The position numbers and the translations under genes are program-made. A stretch of 6,116 nt of DNA from positions 1-6,116 of the forward strand of contig CAKSTO010000069.1 in the NCBI GenBank assembly GCA_934501115.1, written 5' to 3'. Under the pieces are notes generated by a model that did no database searches, was not told the DNA's origin, and was given only the letters and a program-made list of their open reading frames with translations. The DNA is from an uncultured Faecalibacterium sp. GTDB lineage: Bacteria; Bacillota; Clostridia; Oscillospirales; Ruminococcaceae. This document shows positions 1 through 5,186 of this stretch, in pieces; position 1 is the stretch's first letter, and each line of letters opens with the position of its first letter.

Positions 1-63
1 GAGGCTCGAACTCGCTACCTCCACCTTGGCAAGGTGGCGCTCTACCAGATGAGCTACGGCCGC
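1..63 (-). tRNA. tRNA-Gly (GCC anticodon), 3' end cut off by the window edge
   Basis: Read on the minus strand, the gene begins at 63 with the acceptor strand GCGGCCG, then TA, then a D-arm closed by GCTC/GAGC around ATCTGGTA. The anticodon stem CCACC/GGTGG encloses the loop TTGCCAA, giving anticodon GCC, which reads glycine codons GGC and GGT. A short variable loop (AGGTA) and a T-arm with the universal TTCGAGC loop follow. The window ends inside the 3' half of the T stem, so the last part of that stem, the 3' acceptor strand and the discriminator base are not visible. It cannot be seen whether CCA is encoded. A perfect consensus promoter lies just upstream on the same strand. Confidence 0.95.
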
Positions 64-79
64 ACATTCCATGTGTTAT

Positions 80-96
80 GCCGGTTGTTTACCGGC
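80..96 (-). repeat. Short hairpin in the 5' leader of the tRNA-Gly transcript
   Basis: On the minus strand GCCGGT (96-91) pairs perfectly with ACCGGC (85-80) around a 5-nt loop, AAACA. It lies between the predicted transcription start (about 100) and the mature tRNA 5' end at 63. It would therefore be part of the leader removed by RNase P. No run of T follows, so it is not an intrinsic terminator. A role in folding or processing of the precursor is only a guess. Confidence 0.5.
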
Positions 97-106
97 GACG
101 CTGATT

Positions 107-135
107 ATTATACCGCATATTTCGGCAGTTGTCAA
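107..135 (-). promoter_or_regulatory. Consensus sigma-70/SigA promoter of tRNA-Gly
   Basis: On the minus strand TTGACA (135-130) and TATAAT (112-107) are both exact consensus hexamers separated by exactly 17 bp. Just upstream of the -35 element, about 139-160 read on the minus strand, is an A/T-rich block with an A7 tract resembling an UP element. The expected start site is near position 100, leaving a leader of about 37 nt before the tRNA. A promoter this strong is typical of stable RNA genes. Confidence 0.9.
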
Positions 136-160
136 CCGCAAATTTTCATTTTTTTGTAAT

Positions 161-246
161 TCCCGCAAAGCTTCCTTCCTGCGTCATAAATCTTTCCCCC
201 TGCAGCGTGCCTTTCCTGTTCCATTCAAGTTTGTCCGCGCTGACGC
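161..246. other. Spacer with no recognised feature
   Basis: This is the middle of the 332-bp gap between tRNA-Gly and nfnA. It lies between the upstream A/T-rich flanks of two divergent promoters. The short open frame across it (71-259, plus) has no ribosome binding site, has unlikely composition, and crosses the tRNA promoter, so I do not call it. I see no repeat, RNA gene or regulatory palindrome in it. Confidence 0.5.
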
Positions 247-259
247 GAAGAAAATTTAA

Positions 260-288
260 TTGCATTCTCTTTGGCAAACTATTATAAT
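260..288 (+). promoter_or_regulatory. Promoter of the nfnAB operon
   Basis: TATAAT at 283-288 is an exact -10 hexamer. TTGCAT at 260-265 is a partial -35 match (the first three bases) at the ideal 17-bp spacing. An A/T-rich stretch (about 247-259) precedes it and may help compensate for the weak -35. Transcription would start near 295, giving a leader of about 100 nt before nfnA. Confidence 0.75.
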
Positions 289-317
289 AGGGATGTCATT
301 TTGTCGCTTGAAGGTTT

Positions 318-362
318 GCGCCTGCAGAGCCGCTGAGGGCGTGCAGGCGCATTTTCCTGCGC
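318..362 (+). repeat. Two mutually exclusive hairpins in the nfnAB leader
   Basis: Hairpin A pairs GCGCCTGCA (318-326) perfectly with TGCAGGCGC (342-350) around a 15-nt loop. Hairpin B pairs 341-347 with 356-362 (GTGCAGG with CCTGCGC, one G-U pair) around an 8-nt loop. The two share bases 342-347, so they cannot form together. Only ATTTTCC follows hairpin A and A-rich sequence follows hairpin B, so neither is a convincing intrinsic terminator. The arrangement could affect mRNA stability or act as an attenuator-like switch, but I recognise no known riboswitch or leader peptide here. Confidence 0.45.
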
Positions 363-395
363 AGAAAAAAGGATTGCCAGCAAAAAGGAGCAAAT

Positions 396-1241
396 ATGAT
401 GTATAAGATCACTGAAAAAGTCGCGCTGAACCCCACCGTGACGAAGATGGTCATTGAGGCCCCTCTGATCGCCAAAAAAGCCAAGCCGGGTCAGTTCATT
501 ATTGTACGCCCGTTTGAGGACAGCGAGCGTATTCCCCTGACTGTGGCCGGTTATGACCGCGAAAAGGGTACCGTCGATATCATTTTTCAGATCGTTGGCG
601 GCACCACGATGGAGCTGAACAGCCTGAACGCAGGTGACAGCGTCCACGATTTCGTCGGCCCTCTGGGTCGTGCTACCGAGGTGGAAGGCCTGAAGAAGGT
701 CTGCGTGGTCGGCGGCGGCGTAGGCTGCGCCATCGCCCTGCCCATCGCACGCGAGCTGCACGAGCAGGGCTGTGTGGTACACAGCGTAGTCGGCTTCCGC
801 AATAAGGACCTGCTGATCCTGGAGGACGAGTTCCGGGCCTGCAGCGACGAGCTGCGCATCATGACCGACGACGGCAGCTACGGCACCAAGGGCGTGGTCA
901 CTGCCGCTCTGGACGAGCTGGTGGCCGCCGGCAATCAGTACGATCTGGTCATCACCATCGGCCCGCTGATCATGATGAAGTTCGTGGTCAAGACCTGCCA
1001 GAAGCACGGCCTGAAGAGCATCGTTTCCATGAACCCCATCATGATCGACGGCACCGGCATGTGCGGCGGCTGCCGCCTGACCGTGGGCGGCGAGACCAAG
1101 TTCGCCTGCGTGGACGGCCCCGACTTTGACGGCGATCTGGTGGATTTTGACGAAGCAATGGCCCGCGGCACCATGTACCGCCCGTTTGAGGCACACGCCC
1201 GTGAAGCGGCATGCAATCTGCTCAATCAGGAGGTAAAATAA
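396..1241 (+). CDS. nfnA: NfnA: small (FAD, [2Fe-2S]) subunit of NADH-dependent reduced ferredoxin:NADP+ oxidoreductase
   Basis: This 281-aa protein has the ferredoxin-NADP+ reductase fold shared with PyrK and sulfide dehydrogenase SudB. An N-terminal FAD-binding barrel carries the RIPLT motif (residues 45-49). A Rossmann NAD(H)-binding domain begins at VVGGGVGCAIALPIA (104-118). The C-terminal [2Fe-2S] site reads Asp218, Cys223, Cys226, Cys238. Asp replaces the first Cys of the PyrK-type motif, matching the Asp(Cys)3 ligation reported for Pyrococcus SudB and retained in NfnA proteins. In the complex this subunit oxidises or reduces NAD(H) and passes electrons to NfnB in the cytoplasm. AGGAG (386-390) is 5 nt before ATG 396 and 8 nt before an adjacent in-frame ATG at 399, so either may be used. 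nfnB follows after one base. A PyrK-like or SudB-like annotation is the alternative, but the neighbour and the Asp ligand favour NfnA. Confidence 0.93.
   Translation: MMYKITEKVALNPTVTKMVIEAPLIAKKAKPGQFIIVRPFEDSERIPLTVAGYDREKGTVDIIFQIVGGTTMELNSLNAGDSVHDFVGPLGRATEVEGLKKVCVVGGGVGCAIALPIARELHEQGCVVHSVVGFRNKDLLILEDEFRACSDELRIMTDDGSYGTKGVVTAALDELVAAGNQYDLVITIGPLIMMKFVVKTCQKHGLKSIVSMNPIMIDGTGMCGGCRLTVGGETKFACVDGPDFDGDLVDFDEAMARGTMYRPFEAHAREAACNLLNQEVK
1228..1233 (+). promoter_or_regulatory. Ribosome binding site of nfnB inside the end of nfnA
   Basis: AGGAGG lies within the last codons of nfnA, 9 nt before ATG 1243. It fixes the nfnB start and lets ribosomes finishing nfnA reinitiate on nfnB, which fits equal production of the two subunits. 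Confidence 0.85.
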
Positions 1242-1242
1242 G

Positions 1243-2637
1243 ATGGCTTTCAATATGGATCCGAAAAAGTGCCCCATGCCCACCCAGGACCCCAGCGTCC
1301 GCAACAAGAACTTCAAGGAAGTTGCTCTGGGCTACACCGAAGAGATGGCCGTGAATGAGGCAAAGCGCTGCATCCACTGCAAGAACAAGCCCTGCCAGAC
1401 CGGCTGTCCTGTTGGCATTGATATCCCCGAGTTCATCGGTCATGTGGCCGAGGGTGATTTTGAAGCCGCTTATCAGGTCATCAACCGTTCTTCCTCCCTG
1501 CCTGCTGTCTGCGGCCGTGTCTGCCCGCAGGAGAGCCAGTGCGAAGGCAAGTGCACCCGCGGCATCAAAAACGAGCCTGTTGGCATTGGCCGTCTGGAGC
1601 GCTTTGTTGCCGACTGGCACCGTGAGAATGTGCACACCGCCCCCATCGTGCCTGAATGGAACGGCCACAAGGTCGCCATCATCGGCGCAGGCCCTGCCGG
1701 CCTGACTGCCGCAGGCGACCTGGCAAAGCTGGGCTACAAGGTCACCGTCTACGAGGCTCTGCATGTGGCCGGCGGCGTGCTGATGTACGGCATCCCCGAG
1801 TTCCGTCTGCCCAAGGCCATCGTGCAGCAGGAGATCGACGGCCTGAAGAAGATGGGCGTTGATTTCGAGTGCAATATGGTCATCGGCAAGGTGCTGACCA
1901 TCGACGAGCTGATGGACGAGTACGGCTATGAGGCCGTATTTGTAGGCTCCGGTGCCGGCCTGCCCCGCTTCATGGGCATCCCCGGCGAGAGCCTGAAGGG
2001 CGTGTACTCTGCCAACGAGTTCCTGACCCGTTCCAACCTGATGAAGGCTTATCTGCCCACCAGCAAGACCCCCATCCGCACCGGCAAAAAGGTCGCCGTC
2101 GTGGGCGGCGGCAACGTGGCCATGGACGCCGCCCGCAGCGCCCTGCGTCTGGGTGCCGAGACCGTGTACATCGTCTACCGCCGCGGCATGGCCGAGCTGC
2201 CTGCCCGTAAAGAAGAGGTGGAGCACGCCGAGGAAGAGGGCATCATTTTCAAGACCCTGTGCAACCCTGTGGAGATCCACGCCAATGACGAGGGCTTTGT
2301 CAAGTCCATCACCTGCATCGAGATGGAGCTGGGCGAGCCCGACGCCTCCGGCCGCCGCCGCCCCATCGAAAAGAAGGGCAGTGAGTTCGAGCTGGATGTG
2401 GACACGGTCATCATGAGTCTGGGCACCAGCCCCAACCCGCTGATCCGCTCCACCACCCCGGGTCTGGAGACCAACAAGCACGGCTGCATCGTCACCGACG
2501 GCGACGACGGCAAGACCAGCCGTGACGGCGTGTATGCCGGTGGCGACGCCGTGACCGGTGCTGCCACCGTCATCAAGGCCATGGGCGCCGGCAAGGCCGC
2601 CGCAAAGGCCATGGACGAATATATCCAGAGCAAGTAA
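1243..2637 (+). CDS. nfnB: NfnB: large (bifurcating FAD, two [4Fe-4S]) subunit of NADH-dependent reduced ferredoxin:NADP+ oxidoreductase
   Basis: This 464-aa protein belongs to the glutamate synthase small-subunit (GltD)/SudA family. The N-terminal cluster domain has Cys43, 46, 51, 55 and Cys90, 94, 100, 104. Glu119, in GRLERF, sits where dihydropyrimidine dehydrogenase has its Gln cluster ligand, which fits the Glu-ligated cluster known in Nfn enzymes. FAD binds at VAIIGAGPAGL (144-154) and the C-terminal DGVYAGGDAV (418-427). NADPH binds at VAVVGGGNVAMDAA (284-297), with VYRRG (301-305) suited to the 2'-phosphate. With NfnA it couples oxidation of NADH and reduced ferredoxin to reduction of two NADP+ through a bifurcating flavin, reversibly, in the cytoplasm. 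Length and domain order are normal and no motif is broken. Many databases label such proteins 'glutamate synthase (NADPH), small subunit' or 'gltA'. No gltB-like large subunit is adjacent and nfnA is, so NfnB is the better call. Confidence 0.93.
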   Translation: MAFNMDPKKCPMPTQDPSVRNKNFKEVALGYTEEMAVNEAKRCIHCKNKPCQTGCPVGIDIPEFIGHVAEGDFEAAYQVINRSSSLPAVCGRVCPQESQCEGKCTRGIKNEPVGIGRLERFVADWHRENVHTAPIVPEWNGHKVAIIGAGPAGLTAAGDLAKLGYKVTVYEALHVAGGVLMYGIPEFRLPKAIVQQEIDGLKKMGVDFECNMVIGKVLTIDELMDEYGYEAVFVGSGAGLPRFMGIPGESLKGVYSANEFLTRSNLMKAYLPTSKTPIRTGKKVAVVGGGNVAMDAARSALRLGAETVYIVYRRGMAELPARKEEVEHAEEEGIIFKTLCNPVEIHANDEGFVKSITCIEMELGEPDASGRRRPIEKKGSEFELDVDTVIMSLGTSPNPLIRSTTPGLETNKHGCIVTDGDDGKTSRDGVYAGGDAVTGAATVIKAMGAGKAAAKAMDEYIQSK

Positions 2638-2649
2638 TTCCCTGTGAAG

Positions 2650-2664
2650 GTGGGTTCCTCCCAC
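2650..2664 (+). repeat. Small hairpin just after nfnB
   Basis: GTGGG (2650-2654) pairs with CCCAC (2660-2664) around TTCCT. It sits 12 nt after the nfnB stop and 15 nt before the much stronger terminator hairpin. It may help protect the mRNA 3' end or may be fortuitous. Confidence 0.35.
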
Positions 2665-2679
2665 TGAATACCGGCCATA

Positions 2680-2713
2680 AAAAATCCCCTGTGCCAGCGC
2701 ACAGGGGATTTTT
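2680..2713. terminator. Bidirectional intrinsic terminator between nfnB and the sortase gene
   Basis: Fifteen bases (2680-2694, starting AAAAATCCCC) are perfectly complementary to 2699-2713 (ending GGGGATTTTT), with a CAGC tetraloop. The GC-rich core is flanked by a T run at the 3' side on either strand. It can therefore end transcripts of nfnAB on the plus strand and of the sortase gene on the minus strand. It lies in the 81-bp gap between these convergent genes, with the sortase stop codon only 5 bases away. Confidence 0.95.
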
Positions 2714-2718
2714 GCATC

Positions 2719-3375
2719 TTATTCTGCGGTCTCCGCCGTGAGCACCGGGCAGCCCGTCCGCACGCACCGCACGGCGCACCGGGCGCGGCCGCCGGTGGTG
2801 CAGGTAAAGAGGGTCAGATCCCACTGATCCGACTCCCCGGTCTTTTCCGTCATTTTTTCGATCTGGGTCGGCTGCAGGTTCTCCACATAGGAGACCTCGT
2901 AGCTCCAGCGCATCCCATCCATGTCTGTAAAATAGACCGGTGTCCCCTCGGCCAGCCATTTGATGGGGCTGAAATGCTTCGCGTAGTTGTGGGCGCAGAC
3001 CACCATGTTGTCCGCATAGGTAGAGCCGGAGTACCTGCCGGGCGCGATCTTCAAGCCCGCATAGCTCCACTCGCTCATCACGGGCAGGTCAAGCCCGATG
3101 GAAGGGATGGACAGGAAGCCGATGTAGCTCCAGCCGTCCAGTTCCGTCTCGGTCATTTCCTGCTCCGGATCCAGTTCCGGCTGAAGGATCACGCTGTCAT
3201 CCTTTGCTTTTTCCTCAACGGTCTCGTTCAAGGTCTGTTCAAGCCCGTCCAGCGCCTGCTGTGCTGCCTTGTCCGCGCGGGAAGCATCCCATTGATTGTA
3301 GGCCAGCAGTGCCGCCGATGCGAGGATCAGCAGCGCCCCCAGTACCATGCAGATCTTTCCGATCTTCTGTTTCAT
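2719..3375 (-). CDS. Membrane-anchored sortase (cysteine transpeptidase), probable class B/D type
   Basis: This 218-aa sortase has a short cytoplasmic N-terminus, one membrane anchor (about residues 8-26) and an acidic linker (about 40-80). The catalytic domain follows from GWSYIGFLSIPSIGLDLPV. Catalytic residues are His129 (in CAHN), Cys192 (in TLFTC) and probably Arg199, with Arg203 the other candidate. Sortases cleave a C-terminal LPxTG-like signal and join the protein to peptidoglycan or a pilin on the outer face of the membrane. The subclass is not certain from motifs alone. The start at 3375 is chosen because AGGAGA (3388-3383) lies 7 nt upstream. An in-frame extension to 3507 would cross the promoter and this ribosome site. 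Extra cysteines lie close to the active site (127, 200, 204, 209). No substrate protein with a sorting signal is visible nearby, so it probably acts on proteins encoded elsewhere. Confidence 0.88.
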   Translation of the reverse strand: MKQKIGKICMVLGALLILASAALLAYNQWDASRADKAAQQALDGLEQTLNETVEEKAKDDSVILQPELDPEQEMTETELDGWSYIGFLSIPSIGLDLPVMSEWSYAGLKIAPGRYSGSTYADNMVVCAHNYAKHFSPIKWLAEGTPVYFTDMDGMRWSYEVSYVENLQPTQIEKMTEKTGESDQWDLTLFTCTTGGRARCAVRCVRTGCPVLTAETAE

Positions 3376-3417
3376 CTCGGCATCTCCTTTTTGCTTCTGT
3401 GATACGCCTTGACGTCT

Positions 3418-3423
3418 ATTATA
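3418..3423 (-). promoter_or_regulatory. Probable promoter of the sortase gene (-10 element)
   Basis: On the minus strand an exact TATAAT (3423-3418) lies in an A/T-rich patch about 43 bp upstream of the sortase start codon. The base stretch at -35 (near 3441-3446, TTCCGG) matches consensus poorly, so the promoter may be weak or activator-dependent. It implies transcription of the sortase separate from the phosphate-transporter gene upstream. Confidence 0.5.
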
Positions 3424-3507
3424 ATATAAAAAATGCCCCGCCGGAAGCCCTGCCGGATACTTTTTCGTGCCCTGTTCTTTCCGGCATCGAAATGTCGGCA
3501 GCTGCAA

Positions 3508-4494
3508 TCAGTCTTTTGCAGGCGGATCCGGCACGAGCCGCATCACCAGACGCACCATCAGCGGTGTCAGCGGAAGCCACACTGCCGTACAGATCAGGTT
3601 GAACAATGTGTGTCCGTTCGCGATCTGCCGGGCAATCACCTCTGTCTCCATCCCTTTAGGCGATACAGCTTCGGTAAGCCGGACATACCATGGCAGCAGT
3701 GCGCAGAATGCCGCCGCGCCCGAAAGGTTGAACACCACATGGGCAGCAGCTGCGCGCTTTGCGCTGCGGCTGCTGCCCAGACTTGCCAGAACGACCGTGA
3801 TGGTCGTGCCCACATTGTCTCCCAGCAGCACCGGCAGCGCTCCTGCCAGCCCCAGAATGCTGCCGCCGTCTGCCCCGGGCTGCGCGGCAAGGTTCTGCAA
3901 TACAGCGATGGTGGCCGAACTGCTTTGCACAGTCAAGGTCATCCCCAGCCCCGCCAGCACCCCCAGCAGCGGTTTTTCCCGCACACGGAACATCCATTCG
4001 CGGAACAGCGGGCTACCTGCCAGCGGAGCCATCGCCCCTCCCATGACTGCGATCCCCTCAAAGAGCAGCCCGAAAGCGATCAGCGCCCGGCCAGCCGCCT
4101 TTCCCCTTTCTCTGCTGCAGAAAAACAGCATCATCACCCCTGCCAGCAGGATCGGCCACCGTACATCCTCGACCCGGAACGCCAGCAGCTGCGCCGTAAC
4201 CGTCGTGCCGATGTTTGCGCCAAAGATCACCGGCACGGCCTGCTGCAGGGTCAGCAGCCCGGCACTGACAAAGCCGATGAGCATCACTGTGACCGCCGAG
4301 CTGCTTTGCAGCACCGCAGTCACTGCAAGCCCCGTCAGCGCTCCGCGCACCGCGCCGCCCGTCAATGCTGCCAGCAGACGCCTCATCTGTCGGCCCGCCG
4401 ACGCTTCCAGTGCCCGGCTCAGCTCGTCCATTCCGTATAAAAAAAGCGACAATCCGCCAAACAGCGTAAAGATCCTTGTCAGATTTTCTCTCAT
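3508..4494 (-). CDS. Na+/phosphate cotransporter family protein (NptA/PNaS), short form without PhoU domain
   Basis: This is a 328-aa integral membrane protein with the inverted internal repeat of the Na/Pi-cotransporter II family. VLQSSSAVTV (61-70) with GANIGTT (92-98) form the first half, and TVQSSSATIA (188-197) with GDNVGTT (225-231) the second. QSSS motifs line the substrate and Na+ path in this family. Hydrophobic segments fill most of the protein. It would import phosphate, or a related anion, with Na+. Many bacterial members run to about 550 residues with a PhoU-like cytoplasmic tail. This one stops at PDPPAKD right after the last membrane segment, so that tail is absent. AAAGGAG (4509-4503) lies 8 nt before ATG 4494. 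The gene is divergent from the MarR/ABC operon and upstream of the sortase on the same strand. The family call is firm; the substrate is inferred. Confidence 0.9.
   Translation of the reverse strand: MRENLTRIFTLFGGLSLFLYGMDELSRALEASAGRQMRRLLAALTGGAVRGALTGLAVTAVLQSSSAVTVMLIGFVSAGLLTLQQAVPVIFGANIGTTVTAQLLAFRVEDVRWPILLAGVMMLFFCSRERGKAAGRALIAFGLLFEGIAVMGGAMAPLAGSPLFREWMFRVREKPLLGVLAGLGMTLTVQSSSATIAVLQNLAAQPGADGGSILGLAGALPVLLGDNVGTTITVVLASLGSSRSAKRAAAAHVVFNLSGAAAFCALLPWYVRLTEAVSPKGMETEVIARQIANGHTLFNLICTAVWLPLTPLMVRLVMRLVPDPPAKD
3741..3778. repeat. Strong inverted repeat inside the Na+/phosphate cotransporter gene
   Basis: GGGCAGCAGC (3741-3750) is perfectly complementary to GCTGCTGCCC (3769-3778). 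Four further pairs, two of them G-U, may extend the stem inward. It encodes the Ser/Ala/Arg-rich loop around residues 239-251. No T run follows on either strand, so it is not a terminator. It may simply reflect GC-rich codons for alanine and serine. Confidence 0.5.
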
Positions 4495-4530
4495 CCCTTG
4501 TGCTCCTTTCCGGCCTGTCCGGTTTCTTTA

Positions 4531-4559
4531 TGGATATGCAGCCGCCCCGCGTTTGTGAA
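4531..4559 (-). promoter_or_regulatory. Possible promoter of the Na+/phosphate cotransporter gene
   Basis: On the minus strand TTCACA (4559-4554, five of six matches to the -35 consensus) is followed after 17 bp by TATCCA (4536-4531, a weak -10). The start would be near 4524, about 30 nt before the start codon. It is the best-spaced pair I found on that strand, but the -10 is poor. Confidence 0.35.
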
Positions 4560-4586
4560 CTTTTTTGAAAGAATGAAACCCTTCTC

Positions 4587-4615
4587 TTGCGTTTTCACCT
4601 TGCGGGGTATATCAT
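4587..4615 (+). promoter_or_regulatory. Possible promoter of the marR-ABC operon
   Basis: TTGCGT (4587-4592) and TATCAT (4610-4615) are separated by 17 bp. The -10 matches five of six positions and the -35 three of six. Transcription would start near 4622, right before the palindrome at 4627-4650. That is a good geometry for repression by a bound regulator. TTGTCA (4615-4620) is an alternative -35, but it has no good -10 at normal spacing. Confidence 0.4.
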
Positions 4616-4626
4616 TGTCAGGCGTC

Positions 4627-4650
4627 AATACTTAACAGCTGTTAAGTATT
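4627..4650. promoter_or_regulatory. Perfect 24-bp palindrome, probable MarR operator
   Basis: The half-site AATACTTAACAG is followed directly by its exact reverse complement, giving a 24-bp perfect palindrome with no spacer. It lies 20 bp before the GTG start of the MarR-family gene and just downstream of the predicted promoter. Dimeric MarR proteins bind palindromes of this size and usually repress their own operon. The flanking bases break the symmetry, so the ends are sharp. No second copy is visible in the window. Confidence 0.85.
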
Positions 4651-4657
4651 TTGCAGT

Positions 4658-4665
4658 AAGGAGGG
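4658..4665 (+). promoter_or_regulatory. Ribosome binding site fixing the GTG start of the MarR-family gene
   Basis: AAGGAGGG ends 5 nt before GTG 4671. It is the only strong ribosome site near the gene. The reading frame stays open further upstream to a TTG at 4587, but that version would translate through the palindrome and this ribosome site. Confidence 0.85.
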
Positions 4666-4670
4666 ATACT

Positions 4671-5186
4671 GTGCCGGACGAAACAAGCACTGCGCTGAGT
4701 TTTCAGGGTCTGTGTCATTTTATCAGGCGGCTGAGCAAGGCATCCAAAACCGGCATGAAAGTTGCACTGCGGGGCAGCCCCAAATGCCACTTCCCCATGC
4801 TGGAAGGTGTCATTCATGCCATCAACGCCCGCGGACAGCACGGTGCCATCTCGGTGTCCGATCTGGCCGGAGAGATGCACCAGCCGCTTCCGGCCATCAG
4901 CCGCGCGCTGCGGATGCTGGAACAGGACGGCCTGCTTCTCCGGGAGACTGCCCCGGATGACCGCCGCAAAACTCTGGTGCGCATCACCCCGAAGGGGTAC
5001 GATGCCTGCCGCCAGTGCGAAGCAGCTCTGAGCGATTATTTTTCCTGTGTGATGGCACGGCTGGAACCGGAGCAGATCGCCCAGCTGAACGCACTGCGCG
5101 GCGTGCTGATGGATGCCATTCTTGCGGAAAATGCCGCGCGCATGACTCAATCGAAGGGAGAACCAAACCATGACGAAGATCTTTAA
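4671..5186 (+). CDS. MarR-family winged helix-turn-helix transcriptional regulator
   Basis: This 171-aa protein starts at GTG. Dimerisation helices lie at both ends. The central winged helix-turn-helix runs from ISVSDLAGEMHQPLPAISRA (about 60-79) through RALRMLEQDGLLLRE (78-92), and the wing DDRRKTLVRITPKG (96-109) carries the family's DxRR signature. MarR proteins are dimeric repressors that usually leave DNA when they bind a small, often aromatic, ligand or are oxidised. Cysteines at 15, 39, 113, 116 and 126 make redox sensing possible but unproven. The operator is probably the palindrome at 4627-4650. The last 17 bases overlap the start of the ABC transporter gene in another frame, so the two are co-transcribed and probably translationally coupled. 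The ligand is unknown. Confidence 0.92.
   Translation: MPDETSTALSFQGLCHFIRRLSKASKTGMKVALRGSPKCHFPMLEGVIHAINARGQHGAISVSDLAGEMHQPLPAISRALRMLEQDGLLLRETAPDDRRKTLVRITPKGYDACRQCEAALSDYFSCVMARLEPEQIAQLNALRGVLMDAILAENAARMTQSKGEPNHDEDL

Noticed and set aside
71..259. 62-codon plus-strand open frame between tRNA-Gly and nfnA
   Set aside because: It has no ribosome site, runs across the consensus tRNA promoter, and its composition is that of AT-rich spacer DNA.
282..1316. Long minus-strand open frame of 344 codons opposite nfnA, and a 480-codon one (1222-2664) opposite nfnB
   Set aside because: Both are antisense shadows of GC-rich genes. Their translations are rich in His, Ala, Gly and Gln with no recognisable motif, they lack ribosome sites, and the plus-strand proteins have full families and intact motifs.
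3481..3498. Hairpin CCGGCAT-CGAA-ATGTCGG after the cotransporter stop codon as its terminator
   Set aside because: On the minus strand, where the gene is read, the stem has a mismatch and is followed by AAAGAACAGG with no T run. A GC-rich stretch before ATTTTTT nearer 3430 is an alternative but forms only weak stems, so I call no terminator for this gene.
3433..4558. Plus-strand open frames of 335 and 363 codons opposite the Na+/phosphate cotransporter gene
   Set aside because: They are antisense shadows: low-complexity Arg/Ser/Pro-rich translations, no ribosome binding site, and the minus strand encodes a clear membrane transporter with duplicated QSSS motifs.
4632..4645. Possible Rex (NADH-sensing) operator within the palindrome, suggested by the TTAACA and TGTTAA half-sites
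   Set aside because: Rex sites have the half-sites in the opposite order (TTGT...ACAA) with a spacer between them. Here TTAACA comes first and the palindrome extends well beyond, next to a MarR gene.
4587..4670. Longer MarR-family protein starting at TTG 4587
   Set aside because: This would translate through the 24-bp palindrome and the strong AAGGAGGG site, adds residues with no family similarity, and has no ribosome site of its own.
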